DNA from: Lepturacanthus savala
Taxonomy: Eukaryota; Chordata; Actinopteri; Scombriformes; Trichiuridae
DNA length: 64,000 nt
Assembly (NCBI GenBank): GCA_030544235.1
Contig: CM060477.1
Location: 6,158,934 to 6,222,933 of the forward strand
Reading direction: 5' to 3'
This document shows, in pieces, positions 11,861 through 24,560 of the stretch. Position 1 is the stretch's first letter. Each line of letters begins with the position of its first letter. The notes under the pieces are model-generated. The model ran no database searches, was not told the origin of the DNA, and was given only the letters and a program-made list of their open reading frames with translations. A program made the position numbers and the translations under genes.

Positions 11861-12888
11861 TAAAAGAAGAAATTAATTGGGTAGGGTTGTTGGTAAGGAT
11901 GCGCTCTCCTTATATTAAGCAAGGATGTTTACATTAAGCAGGGGTGTTTAAACTGCGGTTATTATTCAATACGACTCATATAAGCTGATGTGAAGTATTC
12001 AAAGCCAGAGGCTGAGGCCGATGTCGCTTTAATCAGCCTCAACAGCAATGGACCAGTTTGCCTGCGATTACATGAACTTCATTGACCGAGACAGATGATG
12101 AATGGAGGGAGGGCTCCTCTCAGACGGAGCTTAACTGAGGGAGAAACCCTGACATCTCAGCCATGTGTCAGCACACGGGAGTCACATGAGGTTGTTGTAA
12201 AAGTTGACACAAGACAGGGAGGTTTCGGGCTGCGCAGACATCTGAGTTTGATAAATTAATGCAACCACTGACAAGCTTGAACTTTGTAGTGAACGTTGTT
12301 CGCAGGTGCACAGCAAATCAATTACATCCGCTCCACAGGCTGTAATGTCTATTGAGCGCTTCGCAATCACCAATATGTCAACTGGACATAAGGCCTGAGA
12401 TTGTTATTATTTTTTAAATGAGCCTGATACCGCAAGTTAGTATCCGTGATGAAATTGCACTTGAAAAGAGCGTGTGCGTGTTTGTGGGTGTGCGCGTGTT
12501 CAAAGAAAGCCATCACTATTACAGATGAAACTCAGACAGTAATGGGCGGATTAGATTGTTCCTGCACAGAACTGATGTATAAAAGAACAGACATCATACC
12601 GCAGGAAGCTCATCACTAGATCAAGACAGTCATACATATCTGGATGCTTTAATCATTGCCACAAACACACAACAAACTGATGTTGACTTTGATTTGGTTG
12701 CTCAACTTTTTCTGTGACTTCTACAGAACATGTCATCAATTAGAACATACAGCTCAGCTAGATAATGTGTATAAAAATCATTTTTTTCCCCACAGATAGG
12801 ATTTTATATTGAATGCAAAGCATCTACTCAGAAACAAATTAAATGATTTACAATAACGTCCAAGGACGCTCTATGACTCTATTTGCCA

Positions 12889-12903
12889 GTCGCCATGGTT
12901 ACA
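12889..12903. promoter_or_regulatory. RFX X-box-like palindrome
   Basis: GTCGCCATGGTTACA fits the imperfect-palindrome form of RFX-factor X-boxes (GTNRCC-RGYAAC type) fairly well. Related sites occur at 20721, 20866 and 30546. There is no transcript context. Confidence 0.25.
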
Positions 12904-15900
12904 AATATACACAAATGAGCATGAAAGGTTCTGATGGTAGCAGAGAGACAGAGGAGAGGAAATGAATGAGTCAGACAACACTGAAAATGGGAAGATGAGC
13001 TCTGTCTCTAATTAAGCCCCTTTCACCTTTGGCACCTGAAACATCATATGCAGGATAAGTATTGGTTTTTGGTCACAAACACATGTCTGCGGTACAAAAA
13101 AATGCATTATCCACTTGCTCGTGATTGCAAAGTCCCTCGATGCGAGATGAAATTGTCGTTGCGACATGTGACATGAGGAGAAATCAGCTCTATGTAAACC
13201 TTACCTTGACCTTTACCAAGCATAATGGATGCTGTTACACGTGAGGCCCTGCTCAAATGTTGTCATGCCCTGTGTTTTCATTATGCATCTAGACTGTGTA
13301 AATACTAACCAGAGGTAGAAGCATGTCCCTAAGAACAGCAAAGCCACAACAGAGAAGGAGAACGTGAATCATCTTGCAAACTGACTGATTTAAGTCCTTA
13401 AAGTTGTTAGTCTTGTCATTTCCACTCAAAGGATATTTTTTTATTTTTTTTCAAATAATACACTTACACGCTCTGTTTACTCTCAGGAATACTCCTTTCA
13501 AAATTGAAGGTGTAGAAATCCCATTGTGCACAGAATACACAAAAGCGCTTGATAAAACCTGCTCTCTTTAACCCATGTCAAAATACAGTTTACAAGTTCA
13601 GGTATAAGATACTTTAGCAACCTGGGTTACCCAAAGTGAGTACGCATTTATTTTCCAAAGTTTCTGGGTTCCTAGCAGAAATAACACCCTTGCTGGGACA
13701 AAAGAATTTTTACATATAGGCTATGTGGATTCTGTCCCCGTTTCATAAAATGTAGTGGCACTACAAAGGCATCTCTTCAAGGCCAGTATGGACCAGAAAA
13801 ATAAAAATAGCGACGCATGCCTCTTTCAAAATGAATAACGGCATATGAGTATTGTAGGCTATTGAGTTAGACTCGTAAATATGCAAACCCATCTTTTGAG
13901 CAGCCTGTGTGAGACAGAAGCTGAACTGAGGGGCTGCATAAAGTGACAGTAAGAGATAAATAAGGATATTTTTTGAACAGTGAATCATGCAAAGCTACAC
14001 TAGTTGAGTCCCAGAATACAACACTGAGGTGGAATTGAGCATAATAGGCCCTCTTCCAATGTCAGTATGTTTTATTGTATAGCCTGGTGTTGGAAATGTG
14101 ATTGCATGCTGTGTTTGTACTATCCTTGAACCCGTGCATGTATGTACTGCACATCCTACATCACCTCTATTACGTAGTCCGTACCACCATCTATAACACA
14201 CCGATAAATAGTCCCCGATGACACCAGGATTAAAGAAGTATGTTCAAATGACACATTTTTTTATGATGTGACTATACATCCTATATATCCCACGTATGTG
14301 AATGTTTCTGCTTTCATCCACACTGGAGCCATTGGGAAATGATAAATTGCTGCAGCAAATACAATGGAAAAATCACTCTTACTTCTGTTTCTATATGATG
14401 CTAATGTGGAAATCTGGTGGTGCGTTTTGAGTTTAAGGACAGTGGAAATATTCAAAAGTCAAGGTCAAGGCAAATTTACTCGCTGAATAAGAAGACAGAG
14501 GCATCCTCACCTGCACATAGCACATGTACATGCAAGCAATCATACAATACACTGTAATATCTGCTCAAAGGACAGGAGAAGCAGTGACATATACGTAAAA
14601 GTATGTATTTATATTTATTTTTAAATGTCTTGAAAACTAGCAGGTATTCATGATGCCAAAGCACTAAATACTCGTCATCTGGTGGTGATTCAGCAGGTTT
14701 ACGTATGTTTTGATAACCTTTGATTTATTTGTTATTGCTTTAAGAGTTATTAAAAAGATGCATCTATTTTACTGTGTTTATTTTTTATTATAGTAAAATT
14801 CACTGCTACTGATTCATTCCCCAAGACACTAAGGTTTGAAGGTTTGATTAAACTGAATTTGTTTTAAAATGTCCAGGCCTTTTTTTATCAAAAAAGATGT
14901 TTTTTTAATTTAAATTTAATACCAATAGATAAGAAATAAAGTGAGGTCTATGCCATATTAATTGATATTTTGATTTACTATCTTTCTTTTTTGCCTGTAA
15001 TTTTTTCTGTATAAAAAAAAAACAATGAGAATTATTGTAGTCATAATGATTAAAAAGTAAATTAGCTAAACCTGACCTTTAATTTAATTCTCTTTGCATA
15101 CACACTCCATATACGAGTGGAATATGTGACTGATCTCCACAGCAAGCTGTCTGCTGTGGTAGTGGAGGGCTTTGCTCCAGCCTGATCATATTACACAGAG
15201 TACAGTAAGTACTAGAGTCAACAGCCTTGGAGGCCTCTGGGCAAGGAGACAGTTTGGTCCCCACAGCCGGGATCCAAACTGAGGTTGAGGATTAACTCAG
15301 GCACAGAGGGGCCCAGATGTTCCTTCCGAGGGGGAGTTATGGGCTCGTTCAGGGATGCAAGTGAAAGCATGCTTATCACAGCGCAATGGCTCGGATGTCG
15401 AGGTCCCATCATCACCAGCAGCAGAGCATGAATGCATATGAGACAACGTTCATGAATATTCTATTGAGTGTTATCTTTCCCTTTCAACTTTCTTTTTCGC
15501 TGTTTTTTCCCTCTTTTTACAGCGATCTCGATTTTTTCACTGTCATACTCTAATCTTCCACTTACCCGTTTTATCATCCTTTGTCCCTCGCTGTATGTCG
15601 TAGGACATGGTGTCATTTACCACATGGAGTACCAAGCGCTCCCAGATCATATTTAAATCTATCATGTCCTAAAGACTTCTGGACTCTCAAACAAAAATCC
15701 TTTACCGGAGCGCTCTGTGAGGGCAATTATTGTATGAATACGTATAAATGCTTGTGTGATTTTCTGAAAGGTTAAAAAATACTTAATGACCGACAGAACC
15801 CATGTGTGAGTGTCTGCACATTATGTTTCTGTGTTAAAGTAAAAGCAAAGAATAGATTTTCATGCTGAAGCATAACCTGCTGTGCTTAATGTGGAGCAGT

Positions 15901-15985
15901 GCAGTGCCCATTCAAAACATGCCTGTTAGAAAGGATATTTCCTAATACCTAGAGAGAACATTGCCTCACATGCTGAATAGACAGG

Positions 15986-16160
15986 CTACTGGTCACTGCT
16001 ATTACATGTGTTACACGTCAAAATTGCACCAAATTTGAAACCGCAGTACCTTGGGTCCCCAGCAATGGACCCACCAAGTGTGAAGTCAAACAACTGAGCG
16101 GTTGTTGGAAGAGTATGGAAGGCACTTACAGAGACACAGACCCTCCTATCATTAGAGAGA
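15986..16160 (-). repeat. Degenerate dispersed repeat, related to the 54.2 kb repeat
   Basis: Words such as CACCAAATTTGAAACC, TTGGGTCCCCAGCAATG, CCACCAAGTGTGAAGTC and CAGAGACACAGACC match, in reverse complement and in order, the CTTCACACTTG, TTGCTGAGAAC, GAATTTGGTGCC layout near 54180-54290. It is a decayed copy in opposite orientation. The edges are approximate. Confidence 0.5.
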
Positions 16161-18199
16161 GAACCACATAGAGTAGCCACTCTAACATCTCTTAGAGCTT
16201 GGCATGAAACAGATAAAGGTGTATTCACCTCGCTCTTCAGGACTCACTCTGCGGCAGCTTGTGTTCGAATCTTAGTGAACCTGAGTATTATTGAAGGCGT
16301 GACAATATTGAGAAACTGCTATTTACCTCATGGATGTCAATTGCAAGAGGTGAATCGCTGTGGCAGCTTACACTGTGGAACTAATCTATCTCCTTTGCTT
16401 TAACTTACTTTCTTTCTTTGCTTTCACCAATACAATGTTGGCTCTCCTCTGGGTAAATCTTGGCATCCATCTATATGTGAGATAACCACAAGGATGGAAC
16501 AGAACTGTAATTAAACTTTTTATTTTTTTACAGTATGACTTTTCTCTTTATTTTACACTGCTTCAAGCAATATATATACACCTTTATCTTTCTCCTCTCC
16601 ATCTGCTACCAGTTTGGTTAGATAAGAAAACAGCACTGTGACAAATAGTAAAAGGAGAAGCAGATGTTCATTTATGTAAAGTGAAGTCTAAAGGCTATTA
16701 TTTTTAAAGGCTTCCTGCCTCAGATAAACAATCACCAAACATGTCATGCAGCACGGCATAGGGATTCTCTGCTTTGGTTCTCATTGAGTCAAAAACTGAT
16801 GGTAGCCTTTGATTCACTGTGCTGTGGTGTCCAATACTTGCTGGCACAGGGGTCGGACCAGCAGTGCCATGGTCTGTGGGCCATAAAATGAGCAGAAGGC
16901 CATGGCTTTGAATGCCGTTTACACAGGACCCCTGGGCACGGCCGCAACAATCAGTTCCTTCAAATGAAAGTGCAATTGTAGGCGAAAAGGGCAACGGCAC
17001 TCTGGCAGACACGCAGAAACAGACAGCGGCCCCACCGGAACACTCTCTGCCTGATTGGTTTTGGAGTTGGCAGGGTCCTAAGAAAGGTCGTTATTCGGGA
17101 AGAAAAAGGAAAGAAGAATGGATTTGTATGGTTGCTTTTACTCTGTTTTGATGCTTTTTGAGGCCTTCAACATAGAATAGAGAGAGAACAATAACAGGAT
17201 TTGAAGGTGGTCTGAAAACTCAATTTGGCTGATAATATTTTTCAAAACAAATGGGTGAGTGCAGTAATCACTTAAGTGGCGCATTTAAAATGCAATTACA
17301 TTACTGCACATAAACAGAAGTTCTTTGTGGCTTTTCTTTTGGCATTTTTCAGTTGTTGAGTTTATTCTCTAATCTCTGGTAACCGTTTGTAGACCCATTG
17401 AAAATCTGGATAAAAACCTTTTCTTTCTCTTTCATGTCACTCAAAGAACTGCCTTGAGGCCTTTCAATGTCATTGATGTCAAAAATCCTCCTGCCAAAAT
17501 CCTCAGATAGTCTGTGTGCGCTGTCTAGATGAGGAACAAGTGAACGGTTGATGAATGGATGAATGAGTATTTTACTTCCTCCCGTATTGAGCAGCACAGT
17601 GGGATCATGAACCCTCCTGCCAGACACAGAAAAGCTGAACACCACATATCCCATCAGGAGGTTCTGTCGATGAAATAAATCTCCACAATCTCTCTATTTT
17701 TTTTCTCCCTCTCACTTCCCTCTCCCTTCCTGTACACACATCTCGCAAACAATAATCAACCATCTGCTCTTTTTCTACATTGGCTGCTGAGGACGAGTAA
17801 GAGCAAACATGCCCCGGCCGAAACCCAAATCAAAATCTAAGATAGGCACAGGATAGATGAGATGTGTGTGTAAGAGAGAGTGTTTGGTGTGTGGGGATGT
17901 GGGAGGGCTATAAGTGAAAATATAATCGTGTAGCAGCTGGGGGTAGACAGGTGATCTACAGTGGCAGATAGAAGCAGATGGGGAATAGTGGTATGGGGAA
18001 GAGAGAAAAGCAAACAGTGATAAAAGAGAAATCTGCTGTAATGGTTTCAGCTGCTGTACTGATTAAAATGGAAAAATGATTAACTTTATTATTGGTTATA
18101 GTGTTTGAGTGGCAAAGTAGGTAATATAAAAAATACCTTGGTGGAAGGCAAAGTATTGCAAAGAACTGTGAGCAACTCTGTGAGGGTGAATGCAGGCAC
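16161..18199. other. Non-coding stretch without recognisable gene
   Basis: A minus frame at 16704-17012 (102 codons) overlaps plus frames, lacks splice context and matches no known domain. A short CT-rich belt lies around 17695-17730. Nothing else was recognised. Confidence 0.45.
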
Positions 18200-18515
18200 A
18201 GCAGGTGCTTTGAGTTAAAGTTTTAACATCTGCTAGATAACACACCCACAATGACATTGCAAAAGAAATTGTAGCATATAAATGCTTACCATTGTGTTAT
18301 TTAGGTAGTTTACTTTTAGCTGGTCACACTAGCATTGCAACATGTTTGTACTAAACACAAAGTACAGCTGAGGGTGATGGGGATGCCATTAGTTTTGCTG
18401 GTATTTACTTGTGAATCAAAAGAAAATGTTAAACAACCTGATGATTTCGGTCAAGGAATCACATGCCACACAGGTTGAGTGGTAATCCACTCAATAGATA
18501 TTGAGATATGTCATC
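18200..18515 (+). repeat. Degenerate dispersed teleost repeat
   Basis: The segment with ACTAAACACAAAGTACAGCT, GATGGGGATGCCATTAG, a GTATTT-type stretch and CAATAGATATTGAGATAT follows the order of a dispersed family that I recall as very common in percomorph genomes. It carries no ORF. The identification is from memory of the consensus, not a search. Confidence 0.5.
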
Positions 18516-19660
18516 CTAACCAACTGACACCCCACTGACAGGCGGACATTAACAAAGAACATGACAGAAGATGAGATTATCGATTATAACAAAGGCATCT
18601 GTCATGACTTACATCCCTGGTATATACCTGAGGCATGGAGATCATAATGTCACAGATCCCTCCAGTATTTAGATTTGTAGCGATTTCCCTCCGACAGGAT
18701 TTTCAATATAATGGAAGTGCACAGGGATGATTTTAGCAGCCTTTCCCGAACGGAAAGTGCAACAGGAAGCTTATGGTTTAATCTTACTTGTTGTCAATTT
18801 GTTGTTCTGCACTTATAGATGATTTGCTAACCGAATTGGAACCGGAGCTAGATTTGCTCTGGAACTGCCTCCGCCGTTCTGTCATTTCCATCCCTTTCAA
18901 AGCAAATGAATGAAATTCATTTTAGCTTCCACACAAGTAGTTCAATTATTTGGTTCACACCAGGCAATAAAATGTTTTCATAAATGAGGTCATTGTTCCA
19001 AAGACTGACAGGGTAGCTATGAAATAATTAGGATTCCCTCTTCTAGAATGCTCCAAAATTTGTCATTTGGTGTGGGGTCAAGTGGAGTGAGACCACCTCT
19101 TTTTGAAGGTCTCGGTCCCCAGTGGGAAATTACTAGAAAGCTCAATCCTGCAAGAATCACTCAAATTATGGTCTGCATGCTTCGGATACATACCAGGAAC
19201 GTGAGGAGTAGGGCTAGATATCCAAAATACTGAGCTAGCCCTTTAATTCTGTATGTATGTGACATTGTAATGACAAATCCATATTGATTTTAATAGAGCA
19301 GTTAAAACGCTCACACTGCAGATGTGCTGGAGAGACACCCACACACATATGTGTGAAACACCTTTTTGAGGTGTAAATTGACCAATCCTTGTCTCTGTCT
19401 GTCTAGGAGCCCCAGAGAGCTTTTCTGATGAGCTGATTTTTCCTCCTCAGTGGCCATGCAGAAAAGTTCGATATACTCAGCAGTTTCCAAAATGGTTTGT
19501 ATCCACCGCGGGGTGGACTGAAATTGAAAGGGAGCACACAATGGCCTGAAAGCAGAGGGTCAACTGGGGTGAAACCGAGGCTTTGTGACAGCTGCGACTG
19601 CAAGGAGACATACTGGACCACGTGGGAGTAGACAAATGGACATTGCGTGCATTTGCGGCA

Positions 19661-19706
<46 letters not shown>

Positions 19707-19757
19707 TGTGTGTGTGTGTGTGTATACAGTATATGTCAGAGAGAGAGAGAGAAAGAA
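19661..19757. repeat. Interrupted TG microsatellite followed by GA
   Basis: The TG run has TATA and A interruptions, then ends in an AGAGAGAGAGAGA tract. The overlapping Cys/Val and Thr/His ORFs are repeat artefacts. Confidence 0.97.
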
Positions 19758-20720
19758 AATGAATCCCCTGTCTAGCCTATTAATTCGCTCCATGAAACTT
19801 CATTCAGCAAGGTCTCCTGGGAGCATTTCTTTCATTCTCCTTTAATTAACACTTTACCTGGTGATGAGCTACCATGGGGACAAAGGTAATTTAACTCTAA
19901 TCTACTGCATGAACACATTGATACAGCATTATACTATTTTTATCGGAAGTAGAAGAAAATGTATGCTGGATATTAGACAGTTCTATCATTACACACCATT
20001 TCAATCAGCCAACTAGATTCAACGATCTGGACCCACAAAAAGAAAAAACAATTATGAAAAAATAACTGATGATTCGGTTTCCAATGTGAAACAATTTCAT
20101 ATAAAAAGCCCTATTTCTTTATTTTTCTTTCTTTCTTTCTTTCCTTTAATCAGATGCACTTGCGAAGCTACAAGTATGAAGCTTGCACCTCAGGGTCATG
20201 TTGTAATTTATGTCTGTAGAGTGCTGACTTAAATGCAAAATTGCAGCCAGCAGCTGACGAATGATATTTTAAAAAAGTAGCCATGGAGAAAACTCAAAAA
20301 ATTATAAGACTAATTCAACCTGCTTTTACTGTTGTTATTTATCTAGTTGGCGGGTTCGCCGATTATGAAGCTGCTTTATCATTTTGGAGATATTTATACG
20401 AGTGTGAGGGTGTAGCAAATACATCCAATCATTTTTTGGATTATTGCTTTATAAAATGAATGCTCTGTTTTTTCAAATGGGAAATAAAAGTTATTATAAA
20501 CACAATTTGTTTTGATACGGTCCCTCGGCTGTGCAGCTTCACAGCCCTTTATGTAACTAAATCTGGGAATACACTGTATGATTTAAAGACTTGTTGTTTC
20601 TCCTGCTGTTTAAAGCCAAAGCTCATGATTTATGTGATCATCAAGCCACGACCTGAGTGCTCACCCTGCACTAAGAACAGTTGTCAATAAATCAATATTG
20701 ACAGTTGTCAATGAAGGTAT

Positions 20721-20878
20721 GTTACCATGGAACATTTAGAAGTGGAACACTTAAAAATATATATATCAAGAAGCAGAACAAGGACAAGAACCACTATACA
20801 GTAAATGCTGTGGTCACAGCTGGACTAACCTGGCCTCTGTATTTTCCGCCCGTATGTATCATTGTGTTGCCATGGCAC
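20721..20878. promoter_or_regulatory. Pair of RFX X-box-like palindromes
   Basis: GTTACCATGGAAC (20721-20733) and GTTGCCATGGCAC (20866-20878) are both close to the X-box palindrome and lie 145 bp apart. Paired X-boxes are found in conserved vertebrate elements and ciliary-gene promoters. No gene start is visible here. Confidence 0.3.
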
Positions 20879-21403
20879 TTCCAGATGCCGTTTGCCACTT
20901 TCTCTTCTTTGCTTTGATTGCCACCACCTATGAGACTGGGGTGTCAATAGTGAGACAACAATAGGGAAAAGCAAATGTTAGAGGGAAAGAACAGTGTTGA
21001 ACATATGGCACAAAACCTAGGTGCTGCATTGTAAAACGTGGATGTGAATACAACAGAAAACTTATCCTTAATGAAAGTTCAGGGGGGCTCTGATGCTAAT
21101 GTGCAGTATCATATTCAAAAAGGTAAAAGACAAGGAACACTATGTTTTCAAGTGTTCTTTATTATATTGTAAGAAATTGAACAAAGGTCTAATGTTCTTG
21201 GGTGTATGTTCACTATTCTTTGATATAAAATCTAATTCATACTCGTATATTAAACCAGGGTAACATGTTGTTCCTATATATATTCTATACATATTCTTTT
21301 ATACTCCTGAATATAAAAAACTAGTGCCACAGTTAATCCTCAATTCAGCCTCAAAAAGGTTGTTTTTCGGATTATCTCACATCCCTATAACAGCAATGTT
21401 AGC

Positions 21404-21444
21404 TATGACTGTAGATTTTCAGCCATGAAAATCTACAGCCAGTC
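21404..21444. repeat. Short stem-loop
   Basis: CTGTAGATTTTC (21409-21420) and GAAAATCTACAG (21427-21438) are perfectly complementary, with a 6-nt loop. A further TGAC/GTCA pairing lies beyond a small bulge. No flanking transposon was recognised. Confidence 0.6.
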
Positions 21445-22928
21445 ATTAGTAAAGGTCTGAAAACAAAGCCGACGCCCTTTTCGTCTATAATCACAGTACG
21501 TGCATCAGTTCATCACCGTGACGCTTTTTAACTGCAGCGTTTACAAGCACACAGCTCATAACCCAGAGATGGAGCGGCACCACATTGTATGAACACTGAA
21601 GTCAACTGATAACCACCAAGGTCACGACTAACACTGCAGCCCTGCCCTTTCCTCTCCAAGGTCCAAGTGTGTGTGTCTCAGTGTGAATGCCTTGAGGCCA
21701 ACCTGAAGGCATACAAAACAAAAACAATACAATTCGCACAATATCTTGCCCCAACACACACACACACACACATGCATGCAGTCCCCAGATGGTCCTTGTA
21801 AGGTTACGCGATGGAGTTTGTGATAACACTGCTGTCTGCTCCTCTGCCAAGACAGTTCAGATCAGCAGAGCATGGATGCATGTTTCACTGGTTCAGTTAA
21901 TGACCTGCCATTCTGCCCCACCTGATGCAGTTTCCCAGTATCCTCCATCACCCTCTGAAGTGGCTTAAGAATGAACAACCTCAATATGTGTGGATGTATG
22001 TATGTGAGAGAAAGCTTGTTTTTTCCTATGCATCATTCTATGGATGATGTTTATGTGACATACAGAGAGATGTGAATATGTCAGACACAAATAGGTGGGA
22101 CAGTTTGTACAGATTGCCTCAAGACAACAGCCTTGGCTACTACACAGATGCTTTCAATTGTAGCTGTAATTAGTGGCAAAGAGAAAGGAACAGCAGAGCT
22201 CCTTGTGGGATGGAAAACATTTTCTTCTTTTCAGACAGGATTGCCATGCAATTCATAATGTTTACGCTTTTAGTCTAGACTGTGTCAGACAGTATTACCT
22301 TACAACACCTTAAAACATTACTACTAAGTTGTATCAGCCATTTGAAAATATGTTACTTCCCTTATTCTGTTTGTTGGAAAATCAATAAATGTTTAATTTA
22401 AAAATAAAAAAACACCCCCCCTCCCTTCCATGTGCTTACAGGGAAAGAGTAAGAGGTGTAAAAGATTATTAAAATTACTTTATTTAGAAATTAGTTTCAG
22501 TTAACAATGAGCTGAGTAAAGAAGCGCAGAAGAGAGCAGAGCGTGGGGTTCAAGTTAGACGAGGATGCATGTTGTATTAGATAATGAACAAACCTACTTT
22601 TATGTTGGCTTTTTCTTTTTCATTCCGCCTGTTGCCGACAACAAAGCTGCTGCCTGCTGATCCGCTGCATGTAAGGTAATACTTTAATTTACTCATAGTA
22701 AACCTTGCTACTGTGACTGACAAACAACAAGTTTCTTTGTGCAAGAAAGAATCTCTCAGTATCATGTGCTGAACACAGGTATGACATATGGAAAAAAGGT
22801 CATCACAGATTGTATTCCTGTCTTTGGGCCAATTTCATTGAATTAGCTAACTGCCTATTACCAACTCATTATACTAAAGTATTTTCTTGCTCTGTGCCTT
22901 TGTATCAAAAAGGAAAGATTTTAGTGCT

Positions 22929-22930
<2 letters not shown>

Positions 22931-23012
<82 letters not shown>
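22931..23012. repeat. TA microsatellite
   Basis: About 40 uninterrupted TA units. It can extrude as a cruciform. The Tyr-Ile ORF across it is an artefact. Confidence 0.98.
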
Positions 23013-23015
<3 letters not shown>

Positions 23016-23610
23016 GTTATTTCATCAGAGAAACATTTAAGTGAAATGAACCATGCATGGAAATGACATGAAAGCTAAAAGGTAATCCAATTTTCATTAA
23101 ATGTGATAATTCCCCATGCAGACCTTTTGGGGAAAGCCTTGATTAGAGACTGTGAATGCATGTCATTTCTTTGGGTATTTCTTCAGATGAGACCTATTAA
23201 TAACATGTGGGTCTTTGAGATTAGTCGTTTTCCCCAATGTAGCCTGCCAGAGTCTGCGGAGATGGCTGTGGCAGGTATAAATGGAAAAAAAAAACAGTAT
23301 CTCCTCCAGAAATGTTTTAAGATGTATGTAAAATCCTCTGCTGTGAATAATAATGCATGACACTTTTATTATTATGTTAAAATCCTTAAAATGACATATC
23401 TTTCTACTCCTTCATTAATAATCCCAGTATCTGGAAATATGTAAATATATTTCATCCCATAACTTGAAGTGCTGGACACAAGATGTTTCCAGTTTCACTG
23501 TAAAATACATTTTGAGTGTGTGTGTGTGTGTGCACTGCAGGTTTCAAGTGCATCCACAAAAGGGTAAATTGAATATTGGATTGGCTTTTAAGCTATTTGT
23601 AATGTCACAA

Positions 23611-23629
23611 ATGCCCGTAGGACCACTCT
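23611..23629 (+). repeat. First copy of a 19-bp perfect direct repeat
   Basis: ATGCCCGTAGGACCACTCT occurs here and again at 23969-23987, 358 bp downstream in the same orientation. Apart from a few bases just upstream, flanking similarity is absent. The intervening sequence has no ORF of note. Confidence 0.85.
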
Positions 23630-23968
23630 TTAAACTCTGGTTTTAACAGACCACAAAGAAACCTTCCAATTTCACCAGATGAATTCAACAGCCTTCTAGT
23701 GGTAAACTCTGCACTTCTCTTTCAAGACAAGCTTGATTTCTATTCAAAGAATCTCCTCCAGGATACCAATCTGTTGTTGGAACACAGATGCTTGAGCTCT
23801 TTATTTACAGCTAAAATCAATAGCAACACTATCTCTCTCACTCTTATACAGACTTATGTATACCTCACTCAAATGTGCTCAACAAGCAATGACGCTCTTC
23901 ATCATTCTGATCATCATCACCAAAACCAAAACCTTAAAGAGGGGAATTCCATACATACACTCATACAG

Positions 23969-23987
23969 ATGCCCGTAGGACCACTCT
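23969..23987 (+). repeat. Second copy of the 19-bp direct repeat
   Basis: Identical to 23611-23629. Possible sources are a micro-duplication, footprints of a repeat insertion, or a shared short functional site. Confidence 0.85.
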
Positions 23988-24429
23988 GACCACCTTGGCA
24001 TCCGTGATTTACATCCATCTCTAAGAATAAAGCTTTCAGTTTGGATTTCTGACAGCCATACACTGCTGCTGACCTTTCCTTCACCACACAAAATTTGTTG
24101 GGAAAAGCATTCACCCGAACTGTGTTGTAGGTCTAGGTAAAAATAAATAAGGTTACAAAGAGCTAAGAGAATGCAGTTTATAATGTATTGTTCTTTTGAA
24201 CAGAAAAGCCTTCCAGAAAATCCTGCTCCTGTCTCATCAGAATTGAAGTCTTACGGTAAAGTAACAGCTTTGGGACAAATAGCAAATGCCCGCAGTACTT
24301 GAGCAACAAAGCTGTGGGTTGATCTGATATTTGTGCTGTGCATAAATTGTTACCTTGTTGGTTATGCAACAATAGTATCATCCAAGACAACCATTCCAAT
24401 GAGTTTGATTAATGGCAATGTCAGTCACT

Positions 24430-24560
24430 GTGCTGGTCCACCGCTTTGGACCAGATTGAAATATCTCAACAACCTTTAGAGGGATAGTCATTAATTTCAC
24501 AGAGAGAACCATTAACGTCAAGTGGATGGACTGCTATGAAAACGTAGCCTGGGTATACCC
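24430..24560 (+). repeat. Fragment of a dispersed teleost repeat
   Basis: GGTCCACCGCTTTGGACCAG followed by TTGAAATATCTCAACAACC and GGACTGCTATGAAA matches a widespread percomorph repeat segment as I recall it, probably related to the family at 18200-18515. Confidence 0.55.

Larger units (their letters stand above)
8807..15985. other. Non-coding stretch with several regulatory-looking blocks
   Basis: No convincing exon. Minor simple repeats occur, for example TG at about 9596-9616. Blocks rich in homeodomain and octamer words between 10.6 and 12.1 kb are listed separately. The 14.7-15.06 kb part is very AT-rich, with short poly(A) and poly(T) runs. An 8-bp hairpin lies at 15137-15159 (CCACAGCA, 7-nt loop, TGCTGTGG). 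Confidence 0.5.
18516..24429. other. Non-coding stretch with microsatellites and one possible conserved block
   Basis: The 18600-18960 part is non-repetitive and more GC-balanced (for example GAATTGGAACCGGAGCTAG at about 18833), so it may be a conserved non-coding element. Simple repeats include TG/GA (19661-19757), CTTT (about 20124-20142), AC (about 21754-21772) and TA (22931-23012). No exon was supported. Confidence 0.5.
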
